The notes under the pieces are model-generated. The model saw only the letters and a list, made by a program, of their open reading frames with translations. It did not search any database and was not told where the DNA came from. Of a stretch of DNA of 21,092 bases, positions 1 through 7,491 are shown in pieces. The stretch spans positions 1 to 21,092 of the forward strand of contig JANNLG010000257.1 in the NCBI GenBank assembly GCA_031396695.1, given 5' to 3'. The DNA comes from VGRW01 sp031396695. GTDB taxonomy: Bacteria; Myxococcota_A; UBA9160; SZUA-336. A program made the translations under genes and the position numbers. Numbering within the stretch: the first letter of the stretch is position 1; each line of letters opens with the position of its first letter.

Positions 1-512
1 CGCTCGGCCAGGTCGGTGACGGCCTGCGCCGTCGCGTCGCTGGTCTCGAGCCCGCGCACGATCTCGACCAGCTTCATCGCCGGCACCGGATTGAAAAAGT
101 GCATGCCGACGAACTTGGTCGCGCGACCCGAGACGGACGACAGCGCCGTGACCGAGAGCGACGACGTGTTGGTGGCGAAGATCACCTCTTCGTCGCACAG
201 CGCGTGTAGCTTCTCGTACAGCTCGCGCTTGGTCTCGAGATCCTCGGGCACCGCCTCGAGCAGGATGTCCGCGCCCTTCAGGTCTTCTAGCGCGGCGACG
301 CCGCGGATGCGGCCGAGCGCGGCGTCGTGATCGGTCTGCGAGATCTTCTCTTTCGAGAGCAGCCGACCGAAGCCCTTCTTGATCGTGGCCAGGCCCTTGT
401 CGACCGAGGCCTGCTTGCGGTTCCAGAACAGAACCTGGAAGCCGGACTGCGCGGCGACCTGCGCCAGGCCCGCGCCCATCGTGCCGGTTCCGAGTACGCC
501 GAGCGTCTTCAT
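1..512 (-). CDS. hbd: 3-hydroxyacyl-CoA (3-hydroxybutyryl-CoA) dehydrogenase, C-terminus cut by window edge
   Basis: The first 170 codons of an NAD(P)-dependent 3-hydroxyacyl-CoA dehydrogenase are present; the rest lies beyond the left edge. The protein opens MKTLGVLGTGTMGAG, a Rossmann dinucleotide fold with a GxGxxG loop. About residue 140 it has the family signature GMHFFNPVPAMKLVEI, whose His is the catalytic base. The enzyme interconverts 3-hydroxyacyl-CoA and acetoacyl-CoA in beta-oxidation, butyrate or polyhydroxyalkanoate metabolism. The ATG shares one base with the TGA of the upstream thiolase gene (TGATG), so the two are almost surely co-translated and act in successive steps. Substrate length and direction cannot be told from this fragment. 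The family call is firm; the symbol is the usual one for short-chain members. Confidence 0.93.
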   Translation of the reverse strand, partial: MKTLGVLGTGTMGAGLAQVAAQSGFQVLFWNRKQASVDKGLATIKKGFGRLLSKEKISQTDHDAALGRIRGVAALEDLKGADILLEAVPEDLETKRELYEKLHALCDEEVIFATNTSSLSVTALSSVSGRATKFVGMHFFNPVPAMKLVEIVRGLETSDATAQAVTDLAE

Positions 513-1687
513 CAGCAGAGCTCCACCGCGAGCGCGACCGCCTCGCCGCCGCCGATGCAGAGCGTCGCGATGCCGCGCCGCTTGCCGCGGTCCTTGAGCG
601 CGTGAATCAGCGTCACGAGCACGCGCGCGCCTGAGCAGCCGATCGGATGACCCAGCGCGACCGCGCCACCGTGCACGTTCACGGTCTCGAGATCGATGCC
701 GTGCTCCTTGGCGGCCGCCATCGTGACGCCCGAGAACGCCTCGTTGATCTCGTACAGATCCCAGTCGCGCGGCTTGCTGCCGGTCTTCTCGTACAGCTTC
801 GCGAGCGCGTGCACCGGCGCGATCGTGAACCACTCCGGCTCCACCGCGGCGGTCGAGTCGGCGACGATGCGCGCGAGCACCGGCATGCCGAGCTCCGCCG
901 CCTTGGCGCTGCTCGTCACGATCAGCGCCGCGGCGCCGTCGTTGATCGAAGACGCGTTCGCCGCCGTCACGGTGCCTTCCTTCGAGAATGCGGCGCGCAG
1001 GCCCGCGAACTTCGACGGATCTCCGCGCCCGGGCTCTTCGTCCTGGTCGACCACCACCGCGCCCTTCTTGCCCGCGATCTCGACCGGTACGATCTCGGTC
1101 TTGAACTTGCCACTCGCCTGCGCGGCGCGCGCGCGCCGGTACGACTCGGCCGCGAAGGCGTCCTGATCCTCGCGCGTGAAGCCGTACTTCGCAGCGACCA
1201 TGTCGCCGCAGTTGCCCATGTGGAAGTTCTTGTACGGATCCCAGAGTCCGTCGTGGATCATCGTGTCGATGATCTGGCCGTTGCCCATGCGGTAGCCCGA
1301 ACGCGCCTGCGGCAGCACGTACGGCGAATTGGTCATGCTCTCCATGCCGCCGGCGACCACCACCTGCGCGTCTCCCACCAGGATCTCGCGGCGCGCGTAC
1401 ATCACGGCCTGCAGGCCGGATCCGCATACCTTGTTGACCGTGATCGCGCCGACCGAGACGGGCAACCCCGCCTTGATCACCGCCTGGCGTGCGGGCGCCT
1501 GCCCCATGCCGGCTGACAGGACGTTGCCGATGATCGCGCGCTCGACCTTGGTGGGGTCGATGCCCGCGCGCTTCACGGCCTCGCGAACGGCGACCGCGCC
1601 GAGCTCGGAAGCGGAGAGCGCCGAGAGCGCTCCTTGAAACGAGCCGATCGGTGTACGGCAGGCGCTCGAGATCACGACATCCGTCAT
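512..1687 (-). CDS. atoB: acetyl-CoA acetyltransferase (thiolase)
   Basis: A full-length 391-residue thiolase, matching the usual size of the tetrameric acetoacetyl-CoA thiolases. The acyl-accepting nucleophile is Cys88 in VNKVCGSGLQ. The second active-site block is GHPIGCSGAR with His347, and the C-terminal acid/base Cys377 lies in CIGGGEAVAL. The spacing is that of biosynthetic thiolases such as PhaA/AtoB/ThlA. The reaction is condensation of two acetyl-CoA to acetoacetyl-CoA, or its reverse. The ATG is preceded by AAGGGAG about nine bases upstream, a fair ribosome binding site. It is the first gene of a pair with the 3-hydroxyacyl-CoA dehydrogenase and has its own upstream region of 119 bases with promoter- and operator-like sequences. 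Whether the pair serves beta-oxidation, PHB or butyrate metabolism is not shown here. Confidence 0.95.
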   Translation of the reverse strand: MTDVVISSACRTPIGSFQGALSALSASELGAVAVREAVKRAGIDPTKVERAIIGNVLSAGMGQAPARQAVIKAGLPVSVGAITVNKVCGSGLQAVMYARREILVGDAQVVVAGGMESMTNSPYVLPQARSGYRMGNGQIIDTMIHDGLWDPYKNFHMGNCGDMVAAKYGFTREDQDAFAAESYRRARAAQASGKFKTEIVPVEIAGKKGAVVVDQDEEPGRGDPSKFAGLRAAFSKEGTVTAANASSINDGAAALIVTSSAKAAELGMPVLARIVADSTAAVEPEWFTIAPVHALAKLYEKTGSKPRDWDLYEINEAFSGVTMAAAKEHGIDLETVNVHGGAVALGHPIGCSGARVLVTLIHALKDRGKRRGIATLCIGGGEAVALAVELC

Positions 1688-1724
1688 TGGCTTGGACTCC
1701 CTTGGCTACACGGTTCTGCGACAG

Positions 1725-1739
1725 ACGGTTCCGAACGGT
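1725..1739. promoter_or_regulatory. possible operator upstream of thiolase gene
   Basis: The 15 bases read ACCGTTCGGAACCGT on the minus strand, a near-perfect palindrome with one mismatched pair. A further half-site copy (ACGGTTC on the plus strand) lies at 1710-1716, exactly 15 bases from the copy at 1725-1731. The element lies between the candidate promoter (1779-1806) and the thiolase ATG (1687), where a repressor would block transcription. TetR-type regulators of fatty acid and PHA genes often bind such sites, but the identity of any binder is speculation. Confidence 0.3.
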
Positions 1740-1778
1740 GGCTGAAGCGGCGCGCCTGAGGCGCAGCGGCGGTTGCAC

Positions 1779-1806
1779 GCTACACGATCCTGACGGCGTG
1801 CGTCAA
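1779..1806 (-). promoter_or_regulatory. possible sigma70-type promoter for thiolase operon
   Basis: On the minus strand TTGACG (1801-1806) matches five of six bases of the -35 consensus. After 16 bases comes TGTAGC (1779-1784), a poor -10. It lies immediately downstream of the era stop codon and about 90 bases before the thiolase ATG. A 6-base inverted repeat, GCACGC (1775-1780 read on the plus strand) and GCGTGC (1796-1801), brackets the spacer. It could be an operator or the stem of a weak terminator for era, but no T-run follows. Confidence 0.3.
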
Positions 1807-2658
1807 TCAGAGATACCCGAGCTCCCTCGCGCGCTTAGGGCGCTTCGTCCAGTTCTTGTCGAGCTTCACCCAGAGCTTCAAATGGACCGTCTTCTGCATG
1901 CGTTCCGACAGGCGCTTGCGGGCTTCGATGCCGAGCGCCTTGAGCGCGGTTCCGCCCGAGCCGAGCACGATACCCTTCTGCGATTCGCGCTCGACCAGCA
2001 GGTTGGCGCTCACGCGGATCTCGTCGTCGCCTTCCTTCCACTCGTCGACCTCGACCGCGATCGCGTACGGGATCTCGTCGCGGTAGAGCTCGTAGACGAC
2101 CTCGCGGATCTGCTCGGCGCCGAGGAAGCGCAGGTTCGCGTCGGTGAGGGTGTCCTCCGGGTACAGCGACGGCCCTTCGGGAAGAAGCGAGCCGAGCGCC
2201 TCGACCAGCTCCTCGAGACCCTGGCCGGTGAGCGCGGAGATCTCGAGCACGCGCGCAAAGCGCTCGGGCTTGGGCACCGGGCCCGGCCGACCGAGATCGC
2301 ACTTGGTGCGCGCTAGCACGAGCGGCGGCGCGAGCGCGGCGATGCGCTCCTCGGGCGCGTCCCAGCGCGCGCCGGCCTCGAACAGCAGCAGCCGCACGTC
2401 CGCGCCCTCCGCGGCTTCGAGCGCGCGCTCGCTCATGAGTTGATTGAACTTGCGCTCGCCACGGTGCAGTCCGGGCGTGTCGTGGAACAGGAGCTGCGCC
2501 TCGGGCCGCGAAAGCACGCCGAGCATGCGCCCGCGCGTGGTCTGCGCCTTGGCCGAGACGATCGCGAGCTTCTCGCCGAGCAGCGCGTTCAAGAGCTGCG
2601 ACTTGCCGGCGTTGGGCCGGCCGAGCAGCGCGACGAAGCCGCAGCGGTGGACGCTCAC
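1807..2658 (-). CDS. era: GTPase Era
   Basis: A 283-residue GTPase that binds the 3' end of 16S rRNA and helps mature the small ribosomal subunit. Motifs: G1 GRPNAGKS (13-20), G3 DTPG (60-63), G4 TKCD (118-121), G5 SAL (141-143). The C-terminal KH RNA-binding domain has its GxxG loop as GSGG (233-236) and ends in the usual basic tail LKLWVKLDKNW. The G4 box carries Thr where Era normally has Asn (NKxD); TKxD is used by some other GTPases, so guanine binding is probably kept. The start is GTG, overlapping the TGA of rnc as GTGA; no other start fits the N-terminus. The rnc-era pair is a classic arrangement, as RNase III and Era both act in rRNA processing. It is the last gene of its cluster. 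Confidence 0.96.
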   Translation of the reverse strand: MSVHRCGFVALLGRPNAGKSQLLNALLGEKLAIVSAKAQTTRGRMLGVLSRPEAQLLFHDTPGLHRGERKFNQLMSERALEAAEGADVRLLLFEAGARWDAPEERIAALAPPLVLARTKCDLGRPGPVPKPERFARVLEISALTGQGLEELVEALGSLLPEGPSLYPEDTLTDANLRFLGAEQIREVVYELYRDEIPYAIAVEVDEWKEGDDEIRVSANLLVERESQKGIVLGSGGTALKALGIEARKRLSERMQKTVHLKLWVKLDKNWTKRPKRARELGYL

Positions 2659-3335
2659 GCGCCCCCATTCGCCAGCGCGAGCAGCGCGTCGTGCGCGGCC
2701 GCCTGCTCAGCGATCTGCTTCGACGGGCCCTCGCCCTTGCCGTAGACCTGCTCCCCGATGCGAACCTCGACGCTGAACTCGCGCGCGTGCGGGGGACCCG
2801 CCTCGCCGACGGTGATGTAGCGCGGCGGCTCGCGCCCCGCGGCTTGCAGCGCCTCCTGCAGGCCGGTCTTGGCGTCGCGCGCAACGGCGCGCGCGTTTCG
2901 CAGCGCGTCGCCGAGCTCGCGCGCAACGAACGCGCTCGCCTTCTCGAAGCCCGCATCGAGGTAAAGCGCGCCGAGCACCGCCTCGAACGTGTCGGCCAGG
3001 ATCGACGGTTTCGCGGCGCCCGCGTTCTTGCGCTCGCTCTTGCCGAGCCGGAGCAACTCGTCCAGACCGAGCTCGCGCGCGTGGGCAGCGAGCGCGGCCT
3101 GATTCACGGCCTGCGCGCGTGCGCGCGACAGTGCGCCCTCGCTGGCTTCGGGAAATGCCGACATCAAGAACTCGGCCACTCCGAGGCCGAGCACTGCGTC
3201 GCCGAGGAACTCCAGCCGCTCGTTGCCGCCGGTGGGTTCACCGGTCTCGTGTGCGCGCGAGCTGTGGGTGAGCGCTTGCAGCAGCAGCTCGGGTCGCGCG
3301 AAGCGGTGGCCGAGGCGCTCGCACAACGCGGCCAT
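2655..3335 (-). CDS. rnc: ribonuclease III
   Basis: A 226-residue double-strand-specific endoribonuclease for rRNA precursor and mRNA processing. The signature NERLEFLGDAVLGL lies at 38-51. The catalytic acids are all present: Glu39, Glu42, Asp46, Asp115 and Glu118 (ADTFEAVLGALYLD), at nearly the same numbers as in E. coli. The C-terminal dsRNA-binding domain (about 155-225) includes GKGEGPSKQIAEQ. The open frame continues about 104 codons upstream, but that stretch is the out-of-frame shadow of mnmA. The ATG at 3335 puts the conserved MAALCERLGHRF start seven bases after the mnmA stop and gives a normal length. No strong Shine-Dalgarno is visible, so translation is probably coupled to mnmA. 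The stop overlaps the era start. Confidence 0.96.
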   Translation of the reverse strand: MAALCERLGHRFARPELLLQALTHSSRAHETGEPTGGNERLEFLGDAVLGLGVAEFLMSAFPEASEGALSRARAQAVNQAALAAHARELGLDELLRLGKSERKNAGAAKPSILADTFEAVLGALYLDAGFEKASAFVARELGDALRNARAVARDAKTGLQEALQAAGREPPRYITVGEAGPPHAREFSVEVRIGEQVYGKGEGPSKQIAEQAAAHDALLALANGGA

Positions 3336-3342
3336 TTGCTTG

Positions 3343-4461
3343 TCACGTGCCGGCGCCAGTGATCCACCCTCCGCCGAGGACCCGATCGTCGGCCGCGTCG
3401 TAGAGGACCGCGGCCTGACCGGGCGCGGGCGCCCAGACCGGCTCGGCGAAATGCAGCTCGGCTGAGCCGTCGGCTCCGGGCTCGACCCGCGCCGACACGG
3501 ACTTGTGTCGGTGCCGGACCGCGGCGCGGATCTCCCCCTCGGGGGCGGCGCCGTCGAGCCAGCTCGCCTCGCGCAGGCGCACGCTGCGCGCTTCGAGCGC
3601 CGGCGCGCGATCGACCACCAGGCGGTTCTCCGCGGGCCGGACCTCACGCACGTACCATGGACCGCCCGAGAGACCGAGGCCGCGCCGCTGTCCGGGCGTG
3701 TAGCCGACCGCGCCGCCGTGGGTACCGAGCTCCTCTCCGTCGGCGGTCGTGATCGGCCCGGGTGCAGGCGCCGAAGCGGGCTGCAGGCGCGTCAGCGCGG
3801 CGCGCACGTCGCCGTCGGGAACGAAGCAGATGCCCTGGCTCTCGGGCTTGTCGGCGGTGACGAGGCCGAGCTCGCGCGCGAGCGCGCGCACCTGCGCTTT
3901 CTCGAGCTCACCGAGCGGAAACGCGACACGCGCGAGCGTCGCGCGCGGCAGATCGAACAAGAAGTACGTCTGGTCCTTCTCGCGGTCGCGCGGACGGAAC
4001 AGGCCGAGACCGCCATCGGGCGCCTGCGCAATGCGCGCGTAGTGGCCGGTCGCGACGCCGCGCGCGCCGAGCGCGTCCGCGCGCCGCAGCAGCAGGTCGA
4101 ACTTCAGCACGCGGTTGCAGGCGATGCACGGGATCGGCGTGCGGCCCGCCTTGTACTCCGCCACGAACGGCTCGATCACGGCGCTGCGGAACTCGTCGCG
4201 GTAATTCGCGGTGTAGTGGCGGATGCCGAGCGTGCGCGCGACGTCGCGCGCGTCTTCGGCGTCGGGCAGGCCGCAACACTTCTTTGCGGAGCGCGGCACG
4301 ACGTCTCCCGACATCGACTCACCGGCCGATGTCCCGCGGGAGGAGCCCTCGCCGAGATCCATCGTCACGCCGACCGCCTCGTGACCCGCGCGCGCGACCA
4401 GAGCCGCGGCGACCGACGAGTCGACGCCCCCGCTCATCGCGACCAGCCAGCGTTCGCTCAC
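3343..4461 (-). CDS. mnmA: tRNA-uridine 2-sulfurtransferase MnmA
   Basis: A 372-residue thiouridylase that places sulfur on U34 of tRNAs for Lys, Glu and Gln. The N-terminal PP-loop SGGVDSS (10-16) binds ATP and adenylates the uridine. The two catalytic cysteines are present: Cys115 in CIACNRVLKF and Cys212 in SQGICFV. Other family blocks are ATGHYARI and KDQTYFLF. A Ser/Gly-rich insertion at about 37-60 precedes KKCCGLPDAEDA, an extra loop not found in the E. coli protein but common in other phyla. The GTG start overlaps the TGA of the desulfurase gene (GTGA), so sulfur donor and acceptor are translated as a coupled pair. Identification is secure. Confidence 0.97.
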   Translation of the reverse strand: MSERWLVAMSGGVDSSVAAALVARAGHEAVGVTMDLGEGSSRGTSAGESMSGDVVPRSAKKCCGLPDAEDARDVARTLGIRHYTANYRDEFRSAVIEPFVAEYKAGRTPIPCIACNRVLKFDLLLRRADALGARGVATGHYARIAQAPDGGLGLFRPRDREKDQTYFLFDLPRATLARVAFPLGELEKAQVRALARELGLVTADKPESQGICFVPDGDVRAALTRLQPASAPAPGPITTADGEELGTHGGAVGYTPGQRRGLGLSGGPWYVREVRPAENRLVVDRAPALEARSVRLREASWLDGAAPEGEIRAAVRHRHKSVSARVEPGADGSAELHFAEPVWAPAPGQAAVLYDAADDRVLGGGWITGAGT

Positions 4462-5609
4462 GCCGCCCTCGCCTGGCGCACGCGCGCGACCACGCGCGGC
4501 AGAACCTCGAGCACGCGCGCGATCGCCGCCTCGTCGATGCCGGGTCCGAAGCTGAAGCGAATCGCGCTCGCGCCGAGCTCGCGCGGCACGCCCATCGCCG
4601 AGAGCACGTGCGATGGCTCGGTCGAGCCGGCGTGGCAGGCCGCTCCGGTCGCGACGGCGATCCCCTCGAGATCGAGCGACTCGACCAGCGCCTCACCGGA
4701 GGCGCCCGCGAACGAGACGTTCAGTGTGTGCGCGAGCGTGTGCTCGGGCGCGCCGTTGCGCTGCGCGTCCGGGAGCGACGCGCGAATTCCGTCCCACAGC
4801 CGTTCGCGCAGGCGCTCGTTTCGAGCGTGCGCGAGCTCGAGCTCGGCGCCCGCGGCCGCGCAGGCGGCTCCGAAGCCGACGATGCCCGGCACGTTCTCGG
4901 TGCCGGGTCGACGCCCTTTCTCTTGCGATCCGCCGCGCAGGAGCGGCACGAGCTCCGCGCCCGGCCGCACGTACAGCGCGCCGACGCCCTTGGGTCCGCC
5001 GAGCTTGTGCGCCGAGAACGAGACGAAGTCGAGTGGCAAGCCGGCGAGCGCGAGCGGCAGCTTGCCGAGCGCCTGCACCGCGTCGCTGTGGAAGGGCACA
5101 CCGCGCGCGGCCGCGAGTCGCGCGAGCTCCGCGATCGGTTGGATCACGCCGGTCTCGTTGTTCGCCCACATCACCGAAGCGAGCCGGGTTCCGGGCGTGA
5201 GCGCGGCCTCGAAGCGCGCGAGGTCGAGCCGGCCATCGCGCTCGACCGGCAGGATGGTCACGCGGCAGCCCTCGGCCGCGAGCGCGCGCAGCTCCTCGAG
5301 CACCGAAGGATGCTCGGTTGCACAGCTGACCAGGTGGGCGTCCCGGCCGCGTGCCGAGTGCGCGGCCTGTCGCAGCACGGTGTTGTTGGCCTCGGTTGCG
5401 CCGCTGGTGAAGACGATCGAGTCGGCCGCGACGCCGAGCGCTTCCGCCACCTGCTTGCGCGCGCGGGCGAGCGCCGCGCGGGCGGTCGCGCCGAAGCCGT
5501 GCGTGCTCGACGGGTTGCCGTGCGCGTGCGCGAGCACGTCGGTCATTTCGCTTAGCGCCTCGGGGCGCAGCGGCGCGGTCGCGTTGTAGTCGAGGTACAC
5601 CTCATTCAT
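4458..5609 (-). CDS. iscS: cysteine desulfurase (IscS/NifS family), probable sulfur donor to MnmA
   Basis: A 383-residue PLP enzyme that takes sulfur from cysteine as a persulfide and leaves alanine. Hallmarks are the opening YLDYNATAPLRPE, GNPSSTHGFG, ATEH with His100 stacking on PLP, WANNETG, HSDAVQ with Asp176, the Schiff-base Lys202 in SAHKLGGPKG, and the mobile-loop nucleophile Cys325 in AACHAGSTEPSHVL. No iscR, iscU or other Fe-S assembly gene adjoins it. It lies directly upstream of mnmA with a GTGA overlap. That context resembles the Bacillus YrvO-MnmA pair, so a dedicated role in tRNA thiolation is likely, though it may also feed Fe-S assembly. The start is ATG; no good Shine-Dalgarno is visible. 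It is the first gene of its cluster. Confidence 0.93.
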   Translation of the reverse strand: MNEVYLDYNATAPLRPEALSEMTDVLAHAHGNPSSTHGFGATARAALARARKQVAEALGVAADSIVFTSGATEANNTVLRQAAHSARGRDAHLVSCATEHPSVLEELRALAAEGCRVTILPVERDGRLDLARFEAALTPGTRLASVMWANNETGVIQPIAELARLAAARGVPFHSDAVQALGKLPLALAGLPLDFVSFSAHKLGGPKGVGALYVRPGAELVPLLRGGSQEKGRRPGTENVPGIVGFGAACAAAGAELELAHARNERLRERLWDGIRASLPDAQRNGAPEHTLAHTLNVSFAGASGEALVESLDLEGIAVATGAACHAGSTEPSHVLSAMGVPRELGASAIRFSFGPGIDEAAIARVLEVLPRVVARVRQARAA

Positions 5610-5805
5610 GCGCAGAACAGACTAGCGAGTTTCGACGCTGGGTAGCCCGCCTCCGCATTCGTCACCCGCGCGTCGCCGCGAACCCCGCGCAAAGGCCGCT
5701 GCGCGCTCCGGAGGAGGGCACGGTGCTTGCTCTCTCCCCCGGCCGGATCGGAGGCTTCGGAGGCGTCTTTCTCCTTGCTGGCGCCCACCGCGGGGCCGAT
5801 CCGAC
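5610..5805. other. 196-base intergenic region with repeated CGGATC motifs
   Basis: This gap lies between the helix-hairpin-helix gene and the cysteine desulfurase and should hold the promoter of the desulfurase-mnmA-rnc-era cluster. No convincing -35/-10 pair is seen; TAGTCT on the minus strand shortly before the ATG is a weak -10 candidate. An 8-base inverted repeat, CGGATCGG (5744-5751) and CCGATCCG (5796-5803), and the 9-mer CCCACCGCG (5784-5792) recur in related form in the palindrome just to the right (5830-5874). No open frame crossing the gap has recognisable protein content. Confidence 0.5.
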
Positions 5806-6249
5806 TCAACTCGGGCTTCCAACTCCACAGGCCGGATCCGGTCCCACCGCGAACAGGTGGGCTCGGATCCGGTCGACCGTTTTGGGGCCGATGCCCGGGA
5901 CGCGCGCCGAGAGCGCCTCGAGCGATGCGAACGCGCCGCCCGCAGCGCGCTCCGCTTCGATCGCGCGCGCGCGCGCCGGCCCGAGCCCGGGCACGCGCTC
6001 GAGCTCGGAAGCGTCCGCGGAGTTGAGCGGCAGCGGCAGACCGAGCGCGACGCGCGCGTCGGCCGGCAGATCGAAGCAAGCGCACGCGGACGCCGAGCCC
6101 ACTTCGCCGAGCCGACACCCGGAAGCGTCGCGCACGAGCGCGAGCGGACCCGGCGCGGCCGGCGCACGCAGCTCGACCAAGGCGGCGAGCGCCAGCGCGG
6201 CCCACAGCCACGCGCGCACCGAAGTCGTCTCGGGCACGCGCGGCTCCAC
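5806..6249 (-). CDS. ComEA-like helix-hairpin-helix DNA-binding protein with membrane anchor
   Basis: A 147-residue protein. Residues about 11-28 (VRAWLWAALALAALVEL) form one hydrophobic segment, a membrane anchor or uncleaved signal. A middle stretch has three cysteines (45, 56, 58). Two helix-hairpin-helix motifs follow: VPGLGPARARAI (86-97) and VPGIGPKTVDRI (117-128), preceded by LNSADASEL, the equivalent of the VNINTA-type start of ComEA domains. Such proteins bind DNA without sequence preference; ComEA does so outside the membrane during DNA uptake. Whether this one serves competence is unknown, as no other com gene is near. The GTG start lies three bases after the lysC stop. The last 15 or so codons coincide with a long palindrome and are probably not conserved. 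It ends the long operon. Confidence 0.75.
   Translation of the reverse strand: MEPRVPETTSVRAWLWAALALAALVELRAPAAPGPLALVRDASGCRLGEVGSASACACFDLPADARVALGLPLPLNSADASELERVPGLGPARARAIEAERAAGGAFASLEALSARVPGIGPKTVDRIRAHLFAVGPDPACGVGSPS
5830..5874. repeat. long interrupted palindrome (imperfect inverted repeat)
   Basis: Bases 5830-5841 can pair with 5863-5874 and 5843-5848 with 5856-5861, leaving a 7-base loop (GCGAACA) and one mismatch (5842/5862). This is eighteen pairs, two of them G-T wobbles. The arms contain two copies of GGATCC (5834-5839, 5865-5870). It sits inside the 3' end of the ComEA-like gene, before its stop. No T-run follows in either direction. It could be a REP-like element, an mRNA 3' stabilising hairpin, or a protein-binding site; motif relatives occur in the neighbouring gap. 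Confidence 0.55.
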
Positions 6250-6252
6250 GAA

Positions 6253-7491
6253 CTAGCCGGCCTCGGGCTCGGGCGCGGTCCCTCCCAGCTCGAACGCGTC
6301 GTGCAGCGCGCGACAGGCGAGCTCGGTGTACTTCTCATCGATCACGACGGAGATCTTGATCTCCGAGGTGCCGATCATCTGGATGTTCACGCCGTGCTCG
6401 GAGAGCACCTGGAACATCTTGCCGGCGACGCCCGCGTGGTCTCGCATGCCCAGGCCCACGACCGAGACTTTGGCGATGCCGGCGTCCGACTTCACGCCGG
6501 CCGCATCGAGCTTGCGCGCGATGCCCTCGACCAGCCCGAGCGCGCGCTGCATCTCGCCGCGCGCGACCGTGAAGGTCATGTCGGTGTGTCCCTCCGTCGA
6601 GACGTTCTGCACGATCATGTCGACGACGATGCCCGCCTCCGAGAGCGGCACGAAGATCTTGGCCGCGATGCCCGGCACGTCGGGTACACCGAAGATGGTC
6701 ACCTTGGCCTCGTTGCGGTTGTAGGTGACGCTCGAGACCACCAGCCGCTCGATCACTTCGCTCTCCGGAACCACCCAGGTGCCCTCCTCGTCGCTGAACG
6801 TGCTGCGCACATGGATCGGCACGCGGTACTTCATGCCGATCTTCGCCGAACGCACCGCGAGCACCTTCGCGCCCAGGCTCGCCATCTCGAGAATCTCGTC
6901 GTAGGAGACGCGCTCGAGCTTGCGCGCGTTCGGAACGATGCGCGGGTCGCTCGTGAAGACGCCCGTTACGTCGGTGAAGATCTCGCACACGTCGGCCTTG
7001 AGGGCGGCGGCGAGCGCGACCGCCGTGGTGTCGGAGGCGCCGCGGCCGAGCGTCGTGATCTCGCCCTCGTCGGTCACGCCCTGGAAGCCGGGCAGCACCG
7101 GGATGCCGCCGCGCGCGAGCTCCTCGCGGATGCGCGCGGTGTCGATGCGCAGGATGCGCGCGCGCGCGTGGTCGCCGTCGGTCTGCACCTTGACCTGCGC
7201 GCTGGTGAAGCTGCGCGCCGGCACGCCGAGGCCGTGGATCGCCATCGCGGTCAGCGCGATCGTCTGCTGCTCGCCGGTCGAGACCAGCATGTCGTACTCG
7301 CGCGGATCGGGCGTCGGCGACATCTCGTTCGCGAACGCGACGAGCTGATCGGTGACGCCGGCCATGGCCGACACCACGACCACCACGTCGTTGCCGCGCT
7401 TGCGCGTCTCGACCGCGCGCCGGGCGACGTTGCGGATGCGCTCCACGCCGGCCACGGACGTGCCGCCGAACTTCTGGACGATCAAGGCCAT
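6253..7491 (-). CDS. lysC: aspartate kinase
   Basis: A 412-residue aspartokinase, first step of the lysine, threonine, methionine and diaminopimelate pathway. The kinase domain shows KFGGTSV (7-13), STGEQ with Glu74, TLGRGASDTTA (147-157) and TDVTGVFTSDPRI (173-185). Two C-terminal ACT domains follow (about 265-335 and 345-405; VTIFGVPDVPG and VSVVGLGMRDHAG), the normal site of lysine/threonine feedback. It is a monofunctional enzyme without a homoserine dehydrogenase part. The open frame runs 58 codons further upstream, but that part is the shadow of tsaE. MALIVQKFGGTSV at 7491 is the family's usual N-terminus. The ATG overlaps tsaE by ten bases, with AAAGGAG inside tsaE at a rather long spacing of about 13. 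Supply of diaminopimelate fits with glmM in the same operon. Confidence 0.97.
   Translation of the reverse strand: MALIVQKFGGTSVAGVERIRNVARRAVETRKRGNDVVVVVSAMAGVTDQLVAFANEMSPTPDPREYDMLVSTGEQQTIALTAMAIHGLGVPARSFTSAQVKVQTDGDHARARILRIDTARIREELARGGIPVLPGFQGVTDEGEITTLGRGASDTTAVALAAALKADVCEIFTDVTGVFTSDPRIVPNARKLERVSYDEILEMASLGAKVLAVRSAKIGMKYRVPIHVRSTFSDEEGTWVVPESEVIERLVVSSVTYNRNEAKVTIFGVPDVPGIAAKIFVPLSEAGIVVDMIVQNVSTEGHTDMTFTVARGEMQRALGLVEGIARKLDAAGVKSDAGIAKVSVVGLGMRDHAGVAGKMFQVLSEHGVNIQMIGTSEIKISVVIDEKYTELACRALHDAFELGGTAPEPEAG

Noticed and set aside
1752..1764. GCGCC-TGA-GGCGC hairpin downstream of era as a terminator
   Set aside because: Only five pairs, no T-run, and such short inverted repeats are expected by chance at this GC content.
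3505..5589. Plus-strand open frame of 694 codons
   Set aside because: Antisense to mnmA and the cysteine desulfurase, both intact; no domain is recognisable.
5606..5805. Possible small gene in the gap before the desulfurase
   Set aside because: The open frames crossing the gap are continuations of shadow frames with no ribosome site or domain.
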